A DNA stretch of 64,000 nucleotides from an uncultured Gemmatimonadota bacterium (GCA_903882745.1 CAIRYG010000003.1:186001-250000); one strand, 5' to 3'. Shown: positions 36,539-44,746, counted from the first letter of the stretch. Notes: generated from the letters alone by a model not told the origin. Translations and numbers: made by a program.

Positions 36539-37924
36539 CTACCGCGCGAACGACCCCTTCGACCAGATCAGGATCAGCCCGCAGCTACTCATAATGGGGG
36601 CATACTTGGCCGGCGCCATCGCCGCCTTGGTGTAAATCTCCACAGCCGCAATGTTGCTCTTGGGGTAATCCACCAAGATTTGCGTGTCGCTCGTGAAACC
36701 GTCAATCTTGACGGTCGGCTGGCAGTAACCGGTGGTGGCGGACATATAGAGGGTCATCTGCGGTGGGTTTCCCTCGATCATCAGCCCCGCCCGCCCCTGA
36801 AAAATTGACCGCGTGTTGTACAGCGTGTTGATCTGCGCGGTGTCAATGAAGGTGCCGAAGCCAAGTTTTTTGCGCTCCTCATAGTCGGCCTTCATCATCG
36901 GGACGGCCGTACGTTCCGTCACCTTCACGCCAGGAAGAAATACCGATTTCGTGAGCTCAATCGTCACGCTCGGCGCGTTGTCTTCCGTCACATCAACCTG
37001 CGTAATCACCGGCGAATACCCGATCGCTCGCGCCATCAACGAGCGCGATCCCGCGGGCACGTTCGGAATCACAAAGCGCCCCTGCGAATCGGTGCCGGTG
37101 CCAATCTCCACGCCGTCAATATCAACAATCGCGGTGGTAATCCCTTGGCGCCGCGTATCGCGCACCACCCCGCGGACGGTGCCCATTTTCCCTGCGGCGC
37201 CGAGCACGAGGTCTTGCTTGCGAAGCGGCACGCTGTCGCCCGGAACCGCGATCGTCCCTGAGTTGTACTGCTGGCTATACGCAATCACGTACACCGGAGC
37301 GATCGGCGGCACGCTGCACAAATAGTAGTTGCCCGTCGAATCAGTCTTCACATCCACAACGCGCGCCCGATCCGGATCATCGCCCGGGGCGCCAGGGTCC
37401 CACGAGGCGTGAATGCGAACGCCCGAGAGTAACACCGCGTTCTTGGCCGCCGAACGTGCACTCCCAAAGATGATCGCCTCGCGCCCCGCCTCGAATTTCA
37501 CGCCAGGGCAGAGCCGCGCGCGCACCGTCTCAATCGACGGCGTCGCCAGAATGATCGCCTTGCGGTTGGACTGCGGCGTAAACACAGCGCTCAGGCTGCC
37601 AATTCCGGTGCGATCCAAGAACTCGCCGAACGCCGAAATGCGTTTGATCGTCCCCTTGGTCACCAACACAAAGGCGCCGAAATCGTCGGTGGTGCTTGTG
37701 GCCCCCTCAATATCCGCCATCACAGTCAGGCCGGCGAGCGGGGCCTTGAGCAGGCTATCAAACACAATCCCGCGCACGGTGTCGGCCACGGCACTCGGCG
37801 CCGTACTCGGCACGGCACTCGGTGACGCAACGGTTGCCTGCACCGCACGAGGAGCCAAAGCGCCAATAACCAACAGGGCACCGAGCAGCAGGCCACGAAT
37901 CGTAGGGATCAACGGAGCTCTCAT
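36539..37924 (-). CDS. Carboxypeptidase-regulatory domains plus stand-alone TonB plug-like protein, no barrel (2)
   Basis: A 461-residue exported protein, started at ATG 37924 (MRAPLIPTIRGLLLGALLVIGALAPRAVQA), a clean signal peptide. An S/P/A-rich 12-bp-repeat segment follows (PSAVPSTAPSAV). There are at least two CarboxypepD_reg-like sandwiches (TVRGIVFDSLLKAPLAGLTVMADIEGA and GTVRGVVRDTRRQGITTAIVDIDGVEIGTGTDSQGRFVI) and a C-terminal plug-like part: ERKKLGFGTFID, SIFQGRAGLMIEG, CQPTVKIDGF, AAVEIYTKAAMAPAKY and the end CGLILIWSKGSF. It ends where a TonB receptor barrel would start, exactly as in the gene at 31581. Possible roles are as surface scaffold or partner of a separate barrel. Function unknown. 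Confidence 0.7.
   Translation of the reverse strand: MRAPLIPTIRGLLLGALLVIGALAPRAVQATVASPSAVPSTAPSAVADTVRGIVFDSLLKAPLAGLTVMADIEGATSTTDDFGAFVLVTKGTIKRISAFGEFLDRTGIGSLSAVFTPQSNRKAIILATPSIETVRARLCPGVKFEAGREAIIFGSARSAAKNAVLLSGVRIHASWDPGAPGDDPDRARVVDVKTDSTGNYYLCSVPPIAPVYVIAYSQQYNSGTIAVPGDSVPLRKQDLVLGAAGKMGTVRGVVRDTRRQGITTAIVDIDGVEIGTGTDSQGRFVIPNVPAGSRSLMARAIGYSPVITQVDVTEDNAPSVTIELTKSVFLPGVKVTERTAVPMMKADYEERKKLGFGTFIDTAQINTLYNTRSIFQGRAGLMIEGNPPQMTLYMSATTGYCQPTVKIDGFTSDTQILVDYPKSNIAAVEIYTKAAMAPAKYAPIMSSCGLILIWSKGSFAR
37788..37823 (-). repeat. 12-bp tandem repeat, three copies, after the signal peptide of the plug-like protein
   Basis: Units ACGGCACTCGGC, GCCGTACTCGGC and ACGGCACTCGGT lie in tandem and in frame, encoding a P-S-A/T-V/A period in a flexible segment. 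Confidence 0.75.
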
Positions 37925-37996
37925 TCGGGATTTCACTAAAGGAATCGGGGCACCAGACCGACGGCCCCATTCACTCATAGCAACTTAGTCGCCCAA

Positions 37997-38018
37997 GGGT
38001 TCCCCGTCACCGGAACCC
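37997..38018 (-). terminator. Weak hairpin after ridA
   Basis: GGGTTCC and GGAACCC pair with an 8-base loop about 18 bases after the ridA stop on the minus strand. It is short and has no clear U-tract. Confidence 0.35.
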
Positions 38019-38035
38019 CCAGTCGGCACACTCGC

Positions 38036-38422
38036 TCAACCCGTACGGCGGCGCGCGGTCACCTCCACCTCAATCTTCATCCGCGGGTCGGATAACCCAG
38101 CCACGAGCATCGTCGCCGCCGGCCGCACCTCGCCGAAATACTTCCGAAACACCGGCCAGCACGTCTTAAAATCGCCGGCATTCGGAAAGATGTACTGCAC
38201 ACGCACCACATCCTTCCACCCCGCCTCCGCCTTCACCAGCGCCTCCTCAATGTTCCGAAACGTCTGCTCCGCCTGCTCGGCGACATCCTCCGAAATGGTC
38301 ATCGTCGCGTAATCAAAACCCGTGGTTCCAGAGACAAAAACCCACTTCCCCTCCACCACCGCGCGCGAATACCCAACCTCCGCCTCAAATGTCGAACCTG
38401 AGCTAATCAGTGTGCGCGCCAT
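38036..38422 (-). CDS. RidA/YjgF/UK114-family enamine/imine deaminase
   Basis: A 128-residue member of the RidA family, whose canonical members hydrolyse reactive 2-aminoacrylate and other enamines made by PLP enzymes. I start it at ATG 38422 (MARTLISSGSTFEAEVGYSRAVVEGKWVFVSGTTGFDY). The catalytic arginine is present in RPAATMLVAGL and the glutamate in KIEVEVTA. FVSGTTGFDYATMTI differs from canonical RidA (SGQ-x-p), so it may be in a RidA subgroup with another substrate. Its presence close to the PLP aminotransferase gene ilvE fits a protective role, though they are not in one operon. Divergent from the S51 peptidase. Confidence 0.88.
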   Translation of the reverse strand: MARTLISSGSTFEAEVGYSRAVVEGKWVFVSGTTGFDYATMTISEDVAEQAEQTFRNIEEALVKAEAGWKDVVRVQYIFPNAGDFKTCWPVFRKYFGEVRPAATMLVAGLSDPRMKIEVEVTARRRTG

Positions 38423-38571
38423 AAGACTCCCAAGAATGCAGGTGATAGGACTCCCTGAAGTCTGGCCGTCGCGCACCCGTTCGCCAACCGCGCCCGCGCA
38501 CCCGCGTTGACTCTGTCGCGTCATCCGCACACTTTCGGTATGTCGCTTTCCGTACCAGAACCCAACACGTC

Positions 38572-39393
38572 ATGAGCATGGATCGCCGTGAATTCATTAC
38601 CGCGTCGGCGATCGGCTCGCTGACGCTCGGTCACTCCGTGATCACGCCAGGAGATCTCCTCGTGGATACCCGTCCCTCGGACACCCCAGCCCAGCCTCGC
38701 ACCGGCACGCGCAAAATCCTCATTGCCGGCGGCGGCTTCAATACCGCCTACATCCGCTACATGGCGGCCCTCTCCGGCAAGAAGCGCCCGCGCATCTGCT
38801 ACCTCCCCACCGCCTCGGCGGACGCCGAGGACGGGATCATCCGCTTTTATGAGAACTGCGCGCCGCTCGACGTGGAGCCGCATGTACAGCGGAGCTTCAT
38901 CGAGAGTCTTACGCAGCACCAAGGCTGGGACGACGTCTTCCTCTCCATGGACGGCATCGTCGTCTCAGGCGGGAACACGCTCAATCAGCAAGCCATCTGG
39001 AAGGCACAGGGCATCGATGCCGTCCTCCGCCAAGCCTGGGACAAAGGCGTGGTCTTGGGCGGCGCGTCCGCTGGCTCGCTCTGCTGGTTCGAGGAAGGCA
39101 CCACCGACTCGCGCCCCAAGGCGCTCTCGATCGTGAAGTGCATGGGTTTCCTCAAGGGGAGCCATTCGCCACACTATGACGCCGAAGCCGGACGCCGGCC
39201 GCTCTATCACAAACTGATCGGCGACGGCACCATGAAGCCGGGTTATGCCTGCGACAACGACGCCGGCATCTACTTCGAAGACAACACCGTCGCGCGCGTG
39301 GTCTCCGCACGCCCCGGCGCCAAGGTCTACTACGTGAGTGTCGTCAACGGCGCCGTGGTTGAAAAAGTCCACGAGCCCGAGATGATCGCCTGA
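38572..39393 (+). CDS. Peptidase S51 family (cyanophycinase/dipeptidase E-like), twin-arginine-like N-terminus
   Basis: A 273-residue serine peptidase or amidohydrolase. The nucleophile elbow GGASAGSLCWF and upstream GIVVSGGNTLNQQAIW are the S51 signature. The likely catalytic histidine is in LKGSHSPHYDAEAGRR. An N-terminal MDRREFITASAIGSLTLGHS looks like a Tat signal (RRxFI), so export is possible, but the cleavage site is not obvious. The family includes dipeptidase E (Asp-X dipeptides) and cyanophycinase. No cyanophycin synthetase is nearby, so dipeptidase-type activity is a better guess. The start could also be the ATG two codons later at 38578. A hairpin ends the gene. Confidence 0.87.
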   Translation: MSMDRREFITASAIGSLTLGHSVITPGDLLVDTRPSDTPAQPRTGTRKILIAGGGFNTAYIRYMAALSGKKRPRICYLPTASADAEDGIIRFYENCAPLDVEPHVQRSFIESLTQHQGWDDVFLSMDGIVVSGGNTLNQQAIWKAQGIDAVLRQAWDKGVVLGGASAGSLCWFEEGTTDSRPKALSIVKCMGFLKGSHSPHYDAEAGRRPLYHKLIGDGTMKPGYACDNDAGIYFEDNTVARVVSARPGAKVYYVSVVNGAVVEKVHEPEMIA

Positions 39394-39410
39394 GTTCACC
39401 GCATATGCGA

Positions 39411-39447
39411 GAAGGGCCGAGCACCGTCGTCCGGTGCCCGGCCCTTC
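39411..39447. terminator. Bidirectional terminator between S51 peptidase and LVIVD protein
   Basis: GAAGGGCCGAGCACCG and CGGTGCCCGGCCCTTC form a 16-bp stem with a single mismatch and a 5-base loop between convergent genes. Confidence 0.75.
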
Positions 39448-39465
39448 ATCGTTCACACGACGGTG

Positions 39466-41439
39466 TTACGGAACGATCGCGTTCCCCAGCTGCGAGATCG
39501 CATCCTTGAGCATGTTCACACGCGGCGCATCGCACGACCCCTTCGCATCGGCATCGAGCTGCGACGTAATGCTCGCGAGCGCCGACGTGCGCGCTGGCCC
39601 CGACGACTTCTCGGCGCTGCTCAACGACCCGCGAATCGACGAGATCCGACCAGCCGCGAGGCAGCCCTTCCGCTCCAGCTGATCCACATACGAGCGCGCC
39701 AATGCAAAACTTGGCGGCCACGAAATCTGCGGCTGACCCTGCGCGTTCAAGTAGCTCCACCGCACGGTCTTCGCCGCATCAATCTCGTTTTGCGAGATGA
39801 ACTCACTCGCCGTCAACTCTGCCACGTCGAGACCACGGGCGATCTCCGAGCTCACGATCGATCCGTTGTACCAATACACCGACCACGATCCACCCATTGA
39901 GAAGCGGGTGCCGTCCACCGGACCGCGATCGAAAAAGGCAATTTCCTTGGGATTCTTGGCATCGGTCCAATCGAACACCGAGATGCCGCCCTGATACCAC
40001 GCCTGCACCATCACATCGCGCCCGGGAATCGGGATCAGCGATCCATTGTGCGCCACGCAGTTCTCAAACTCTGTCTGCGCGGCCGGGAGCTTGTAATAAC
40101 CCTGGAACTGCATCTTGTTGTTTACAATCGTGAAGATCGCATCGGATCCCCATTCCTTCTTGTCGGTCGCGCGGCACTTCGGCGCGCCGCCACCGCCCCA
40201 TTCGTCGGAGAAGAGGATCTTCGTGCCGTCGTTGTTGAATGTCGCGGAGTGCCAGTAGGCGAAATTCGAATCCGCGACCGCATCCAAACGCTTGGGGTTC
40301 GCGGGATCACGAATATCCAGCAGGATGCCGTGCCCCTCACAGGCGCCACCGGCGAGTCCCTTCGACGGGTACACCGTGATGTCGTGACACTGCCGTCCCG
40401 CCGCAACCGGATCGCCAGCCTTCTGCTGCGGCCCCATCATCCCTTCAATAATCTTGGGCAAGTTCGCACGGAGCGACGCACTGTCAGCCGCAGTCGGCGT
40501 GCCCGACCCGCCGCGCGCCTTCACAACATTGTCGAGCATCGGCCCCGTGAAGTTCGGCGGGAGCACCATCTCGCCCATCCCAGGTACACTTGCCGTGAAG
40601 CCACCCTTCGCGCGCGCCTCCGCGGCGGCCTTGGCCCCCTTCTCGCGATCAATCTCCGACTCGCCGTGACTCGGCATCACCTTAAGTCCTTCAAAGACAT
40701 TCGACCGATTCACGACCGCCGCGTTCTCCGGATGCGCGACCGGCACCTTGATGATTTCAATACGCCACAGCGACGAGTTGGGATCCTTGTCCGGCGCCGC
40801 GCTCACGCAGCCCGGAAGTTCGTCAGCAGAACGAATGGCCGACGACCCAGAGATGTAGATGTAGATGTTCTCCTTGTCGGCCGGGCTCTCGAGCACCGTG
40901 TGCGTGTGCGACCCGCGACAGGTCTGCACATTTTTAATCAGCTTGGGATGCGCAATGTCGGTGATGTCGAAAATACGGACGCCGCGAACGCGATCCTTCG
41001 ACACGGGATCTGGCACGCCGCCGCCCATGCAGTCCACGCGGCCATTATTGGCCTCGGCGGACATGAACAGCAGGTTCTTGTACACCGACACGTCGTTCTG
41101 CGACGCCGGGCACGGAAAGGCGGTCACCAGCGTCGGCTTGTTGGGGTTCGCAATGTCCCACACCTGCAGCCCGTTGTAGTTGCCCTGGATCGCGTAGTGC
41201 CCCGTGAATGCGATGTCGGAGTTTGTCTGGCCCAGGAATCCGGGGGGCGATGCGACCTTGGCGTTGATGCGTAGGTTCGAGATCGCTTCACCAGCATCCA
41301 TAAGACCAGCCTTGAGGCCGACGCGCGGGTCCGGCTTGCCCATGGGCGCCGGAGTCTGTGCGACCTTCGCTGGGGGCGAGCACGCGGCGATCACGGTGAT
41401 CGTGACCATCGCGGCCAGGGAACGGAACGAACGCTGCAT
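39466..41439 (-). CDS. LVIVD-repeat lipoprotein
   Basis: A 657-residue lipoprotein. ATG 41439 gives MQRSFRSLAAMVTITVIAACSPPAKV with lipobox VIAAC. The body is rich in LVIVD-type strands: VWDIANPNKPTLVTAFPC, VRIFDITDIAHPKLIKNVQTCRGSHTHTV, LLDIRDPANPKRLDAVADSNFAYWHSATF and VFDWTDAKNPKEIAFFDRGP, forming a beta-propeller. Histidine-containing motifs (GSHTHT, YWHSA, VAHNGS) might bind metal. The C-terminal about 80 residues are helical. Its function is unknown in general; surface or periplasmic binding is likely. It is 62 bases after the DUF305 gene, and the pair probably forms an operon divergent from copC-like. Confidence 0.82.
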   Translation of the reverse strand: MQRSFRSLAAMVTITVIAACSPPAKVAQTPAPMGKPDPRVGLKAGLMDAGEAISNLRINAKVASPPGFLGQTNSDIAFTGHYAIQGNYNGLQVWDIANPNKPTLVTAFPCPASQNDVSVYKNLLFMSAEANNGRVDCMGGGVPDPVSKDRVRGVRIFDITDIAHPKLIKNVQTCRGSHTHTVLESPADKENIYIYISGSSAIRSADELPGCVSAAPDKDPNSSLWRIEIIKVPVAHPENAAVVNRSNVFEGLKVMPSHGESEIDREKGAKAAAEARAKGGFTASVPGMGEMVLPPNFTGPMLDNVVKARGGSGTPTAADSASLRANLPKIIEGMMGPQQKAGDPVAAGRQCHDITVYPSKGLAGGACEGHGILLDIRDPANPKRLDAVADSNFAYWHSATFNNDGTKILFSDEWGGGGAPKCRATDKKEWGSDAIFTIVNNKMQFQGYYKLPAAQTEFENCVAHNGSLIPIPGRDVMVQAWYQGGISVFDWTDAKNPKEIAFFDRGPVDGTRFSMGGSWSVYWYNGSIVSSEIARGLDVAELTASEFISQNEIDAAKTVRWSYLNAQGQPQISWPPSFALARSYVDQLERKGCLAAGRISSIRGSLSSAEKSSGPARTSALASITSQLDADAKGSCDAPRVNMLKDAISQLGNAIVP

Positions 41440-41501
41440 TACATCCTCCTCGAGGGGAAAGGGACTCGAACGCACTTCATGGTATGCGGCGCACCCAGAA
41501 A

Positions 41502-42182
41502 CTATGGCGTACCGACCGTCAACAGCATCTGAAACATCCGATTGATCTCGGTGGTCTGATCGACTTCCACGTCATTCGCGAACTTGAAGATTGTTTCATC
41601 CTGCCCGGCACCGTAGGCCGCAAACAACTCCTTCACCATCGACACCGCACCGCGATGGTGCTGAATCATTCCGGTGAGGAAAAGCCGATCGAAGGTCGCG
41701 CCGCGGGCGGAATCGAGCTCCTGCATTTGTGCTTCCGTGAGCATTCCCGGCATCAGCATCGTGTGCTCCATGCCGCTCATCTGCATTGTCATGCCCGCAG
41801 GATTTGGCGTAGGCACCGGTTGATTGCGCGCTTCGAGCCAGCGCGACATCAGCGCAATTTCGTCGGTCTGCGCATTGATGATGCGCTCGCACAACCGCTG
41901 CAACTCGGGATTCGCGCCGTGCGTTGGCGCCCACTTGGCCATCACAATTGCCTGCGCATGATGGTGCATCATGCTGGACATGAACTCGATATCCGCCTTC
42001 ACATAGGGGAGGCGGGCGCTGTCGGCGCGGGCCTTGGCGATTGCGCCCGCCAGTCCGGTGAGCGGCTTCGCGGTGGACGCCGACTGTGCGGCCGCCGCGA
42101 CTGCCGAAACCACGGTCGTCGCGTACGCCGCAACGGCGAACAGCGCGAGCGCGAACAGTTTGGCAATGCGTCGATTGGTCAT
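41502..42182 (-). CDS. DUF305 (ferritin-like, Met/His-rich) exported protein
   Basis: A 226-residue exported protein. ATG 42182 gives the signal MTNRRIAKLFALALFAVAAYATTVVSAVAAAA. Two DUF305-type half-sites are seen: EFMSSMMHHHAQAIVMAKWAPTHG, with HNPELQ-like helices, and RLFLTGMIQHHRGAVSMVKELF. A Met-rich linker (AGMTMQMSGMEHTMLMPGM) lies between. Family members are thought to bind copper or other metals through clustered Met and His. Here the CopC-like gene directly upstream, on the other strand, supports a copper-related periplasmic role, but no copper ATPase or CopD is in the window. It is the first gene of the operon with the LVIVD protein. Confidence 0.85.
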   Translation of the reverse strand: MTNRRIAKLFALALFAVAAYATTVVSAVAAAAQSASTAKPLTGLAGAIAKARADSARLPYVKADIEFMSSMMHHHAQAIVMAKWAPTHGANPELQRLCERIINAQTDEIALMSRWLEARNQPVPTPNPAGMTMQMSGMEHTMLMPGMLTEAQMQELDSARGATFDRLFLTGMIQHHRGAVSMVKELFAAYGAGQDETIFKFANDVEVDQTTEINRMFQMLLTVGTP

Positions 42183-42391
42183 GGCACCCACGATTCGGGG
42201 AAACGATGCCGGTCACGCTGGCGGTCCGCGCCAGTGCCCTAAGATACTCGTGTACTGCCCTCTCTACGGTCCTTGGGGGGCGCAAGTTCCAGCGGAACAC
42301 CCAGCCGTCCAAGGCGCGGTTCAGCGAGGTCCCAAGGGAATGCTATATTCCCTCAACCCTGCCCTTCCTTCCCCTTTTGACGCGCCCTCAC

Positions 42392-42787
42392 ATGCTTCGC
42401 ACTCTCCGTGGAATCCGCTTCGCTGCTTTGGCACTCGCCGCCGTTTGCACGCTCTCGGCGGCCGTAGCACCCGCGCGCTTCCACACAAAGCTGGTGAAGT
42501 CCGCGCCCGCTGCGAACGATACCCTCGCGACTGCGCCAACGGCGATCTCGCTCTGGTTCAACGAGGCGGTCGATCTCAAGGTCACCACCGTGAAGGTCGC
42601 CGGGGCTTCAGGTGCCGTGAAGACCGGCGCCCTCACCCGCGACGCAAAGTTGAAGGACGCGCCAGTGGTCGCCGCGATTTCCTCAGCGCTCGCCGCTGGC
42701 AAGTACACGGTCAGCTGGAGCGTCGCCGGCGACGATGGGCACCCGGTAAAGGGGACCTTCGATTTCGTGGTGAAGGGCGCGAAGTAA
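42392..42787 (+). CDS. CopC-domain copper-binding/resistance protein
   Basis: A 131-residue periplasmic copper carrier. ATG 42392 gives the signal MLRTLRGIRFAALALAAVCTLSAAVAPARF, and mature protein begins near HTKLVKSAPAANDTLATAP. That N-terminal histidine and the later DGHPVKGTFDFVVKG are the conserved Cu(II) ligands of CopC. The ORF-track version starts 102 codons too early. Unlike longer homologues it is a single-domain CopC without fused CopD, and no separate CopD is near. It diverges from the DUF305/LVIVD operon. A strong hairpin downstream lies inside the 3' end of the convergent gene. Confidence 0.87.
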   Translation: MLRTLRGIRFAALALAAVCTLSAAVAPARFHTKLVKSAPAANDTLATAPTAISLWFNEAVDLKVTTVKVAGASGAVKTGALTRDAKLKDAPVVAAISSALAAGKYTVSWSVAGDDGHPVKGTFDFVVKGAK

Positions 42788-42802
42788 TCGCGCCTTTTGG
42801 TC

Positions 42803-43354
42803 TTAGGGCGCGCCGAGTGGGCTCGGCGCGCACCCCGTGCGCTGCACCGTGTAGGCGATGTGCGAGACTCGCCACGCCCCCTGCGCTTTCTCGAGCGTGA
42901 AGGTGTCCACCCCGCAGTGCGAGAACACCCCGTCGAGGTGAAAGTCGTACGGAGCGTGAATGGTGGCGATCGGCCCTTGGAGAAAGAGCGTCGGCTCCCA
43001 CATCCGCTCGAGGTATTTCGGCCCCGGCGCCGCGAGGGTGGCCAGGAAGGCGCTGTCGGTCTGTACGCGAGGCCCTGTGGTGGCCGACGCCGGATCGTTC
43101 ACTGAGACCAGCTGCGCCCCGGGAAGCATCAGCGGCCGTGCGCGCATGGCATCGCGGGTCGAAATGGCGGCGAGGAGGTTCTGTGCCGCAGCCAGGGCAG
43201 CTGTCGAATCCGCACGGCGATCCACAGGGGCGACCTGCGCCGCCCGTGGAGTCGCCGGCCCAGCGACCTGCCCAGCGACCTGCCCCGACGACTGCGCGCC
43301 TGCCGAGGTGGCCAAAAGGCAGAACACGGCTCCAGTGAGGATGGGACGTCGCAT
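42803..43354 (-). CDS. Exported NTF2-like/SnoaL-fold (DUF4440-type) protein
   Basis: A 183-residue protein with signal peptide MRRPILTGAVFCLLATSAGAQ from ATG 43354; the ORF-track version adds 51 residues from intergenic DNA. A low-complexity GQVAGQVAG segment (12-bp repeat) precedes an NTF2-like domain: DSTAALAAAQNLLAAISTRDAMRARPLMLPGAQLVSV, then YLERMWEPTLFLQGPIATIHAPYDFHLDGVFSHCGVDTFTLEKAQGAWRVSHIAYTV, the common cone-fold core of nuclear-transport-factor-2 relatives. Enzyme or binding role unknown. Its last codons overlap a strong terminator hairpin shared with copC. Confidence 0.75.
   Translation of the reverse strand: MRRPILTGAVFCLLATSAGAQSSGQVAGQVAGPATPRAAQVAPVDRRADSTAALAAAQNLLAAISTRDAMRARPLMLPGAQLVSVNDPASATTGPRVQTDSAFLATLAAPGPKYLERMWEPTLFLQGPIATIHAPYDFHLDGVFSHCGVDTFTLEKAQGAWRVSHIAYTVQRTGCAPSPLGAP
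42808..42831. terminator. Hairpin downstream of copC-like gene, inside 3' end of the NTF2-like gene
   Basis: GCGCGCCGAG / CTCGGCGCGC, a perfect 10-bp stem with a 4-base loop, 20 bases after the CopC stop. It also encodes the last residues of the convergent gene. Confidence 0.6.
43261..43284 (-). repeat. 12-bp tandem repeat, two exact copies, in the NTF2-like gene
   Basis: CAGCGACCTGCC twice in tandem, in frame, coding the repeated GQVA after the signal peptide. Confidence 0.7.
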
Positions 43355-43514
43355 TAGAGTCAGCCCGGAATAGGGGGGAGGGAACAGACAGCGCGTGATG
43401 GTCAAGCTAATCAGGAGACTCCTCACCTTGTCGGCGCCTGCGTACGCCGAGGTTTGATGTTCGTCATTTGGTGTTTTGAAATTTGACAGCTCCATTATAA
43501 CCCTCAACGTACCG

Positions 43515-43556
43515 TATTCAGCGGTTATATCTTTGTCGAATTATTGGTGCTGAATA
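43515..43556. promoter_or_regulatory. AT-rich divergent region with inverted repeat upstream of the small lipoprotein
   Basis: TATTCAGC (43515-43522) and GCTGAATA (43549-43556) form an 8-bp inverted repeat with a 26-base AT-rich centre, in the most AT-rich stretch of the area. It lies 25 bases upstream of the ATG at 43581, as an operator or promoter element might. TTGACA occurs just upstream. Confidence 0.4.
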
Positions 43557-43580
43557 TCCCTCAAAATGTAGGTGCCCGGG

Positions 43581-43727
43581 ATGAAGAATCACCGTTTTTC
43601 GATCGCCACAAAGGTTCTCGCCGCTCTCTCCGTATTGCTGGTTTTGTCAGCGGCCGGCTGCGGTAGCAAGACCACCACGGCTCCCGTGAGCAAAGCGCCA
43701 TTCACCGGCACTTTCGCGGGGTACTGA
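43581..43727 (+). CDS. Small lipoprotein (48 aa), missing from the ORF track
   Basis: The ORF ATG AAG AAT CAC ... TGA reads MKNHRFSIATKVLAALSVL, a hydrophobic run and the lipobox LSAAGC, then only 22 mature residues (CGSKTTTAPVSKAPFTGTFAGY). It ends three bases before the ATG of the 320-residue secreted protein, so both are surely co-transcribed. The lipobox, basic N-terminus and tight spacing argue for a real gene. The mature peptide is rich in Thr, Ser and Ala and has no known domain. It could anchor or chaperone the next protein. Function unknown. Confidence 0.7.
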   Translation: MKNHRFSIATKVLAALSVLLVLSAAGCGSKTTTAPVSKAPFTGTFAGY

Positions 43728-43729
43728 CC

Positions 43730-44692
43730 ATGAAATCGTCCAAAATGTTTACGTTTTTGTGCGCCGTCGTAGCTGTCGCTACCGCAGGGCACGCGGCTGG
43801 CGCGCAGAATAGCTCCGATATGACCGGCGCTCCGTTCTCCCTGGTTGCCCCTGCCTGCACAGTGACCGCAGGCGTTGTGACGGCGCCCAGTGCTGGCTCG
43901 AACTGTCACCAGCAGCCCGACATCCAGACCATTACGCTTTACAAGGTTGTGCTCTGCGGCGCCAAGCCGACGGCGCCCAAGGCCAATGCTGCAACGGACA
44001 TTTCGGCGTGCAAATCCATCTTTCAGAAGGATGCCGGACAGGCCATTACGGTCTCGAAGACCGCCACGACCCCGCTCGATTCGGCCAGCACCCATCGCCC
44101 GGACAACGCGACCTACAGCTATGTGTACGTCGAAGCCTCCGACACGATGCTGATCAAGGGGAAGGCCACGTTCAACAAGAGCATGGGCGACTCGAACGGC
44201 CTCACCACGGGGAGCACCTGCTGGAGCGTCGCGCTCACCGGGGGATTCTTCAACTGGTCGAACAACACCCAGGGATCGATGCCGCTGGCGACCAAGTGCG
44301 GCACCGCCACGGACGCCACGTATGCGTCCACGACGGTCATCTGGAACAGCTTTGACGGCGCCAGCTTTGTGAACGCCATCACGAACCTGCCGCTGTCGAA
44401 TGGCGGCACGACGGCCGTCACCAACTCGGTCGATGCCTTCTTGCTCTCGAGCACTGGCTTCCTCGCGACGCCGACCGGCGCCGCGGTGAACCTGCCGAAC
44501 GGTGTCGCGCGTCTTGGTGCCATCATGAAGCTTCCGACGGCCGTGACCGTTTCCGACGCGACCGCGGGCTTCACGCTCTCGTACAACAACTCGCTCGGGA
44601 CGCAGATCAGCACGCAGACCCTGCGCAACGCCGTGCAGAATGTGTCGAAGTTCGGATCAGGCCCCTTCGACATGACGTTCACCCTCCGGTAG
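43730..44692 (+). CDS. Secreted protein of unknown function, Thr/Ser-rich
   Basis: A 320-residue exported protein with signal peptide MKSSKMFTFLCAVVAVATAGHAAGAQ. The mature part is rich in Thr, Ser, Ala and Asn, mostly beta-predicted, with cysteines in pairs (APACTVT, GSNCHQ, VVLCGAK, SACKSI, TCWSV, TKCGT) that could form three disulfides. I recognise no domain. The composition resembles secreted surface or fibre-type proteins. The two-gene unit with the tiny lipoprotein upstream and the near-perfect 40-base palindromic terminator downstream suggests a discrete, strongly expressed module. The C-terminal end FDMTFTLR is short and lacks a sorting tag I know. Confidence 0.6.
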   Translation: MKSSKMFTFLCAVVAVATAGHAAGAQNSSDMTGAPFSLVAPACTVTAGVVTAPSAGSNCHQQPDIQTITLYKVVLCGAKPTAPKANAATDISACKSIFQKDAGQAITVSKTATTPLDSASTHRPDNATYSYVYVEASDTMLIKGKATFNKSMGDSNGLTTGSTCWSVALTGGFFNWSNNTQGSMPLATKCGTATDATYASTTVIWNSFDGASFVNAITNLPLSNGGTTAVTNSVDAFLLSSTGFLATPTGAAVNLPNGVARLGAIMKLPTAVTVSDATAGFTLSYNNSLGTQISTQTLRNAVQNVSKFGSGPFDMTFTLR

Positions 44693-44715
44693 TGCTTCGC
44701 GGGATATTACCTGCG

Positions 44716-44745
44716 CAGTCGGAGTCTGGGCAGTAGGAGTCTGGG
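44716..44745. repeat. 15-bp direct repeat, two copies
   Basis: CAGTCGGAGTCTGGG is followed directly by CAGTAGGAGTCTGGG (one mismatch) between the secreted-protein stop and its terminator. Confidence 0.75.
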
Positions 44746-44746
44746 C

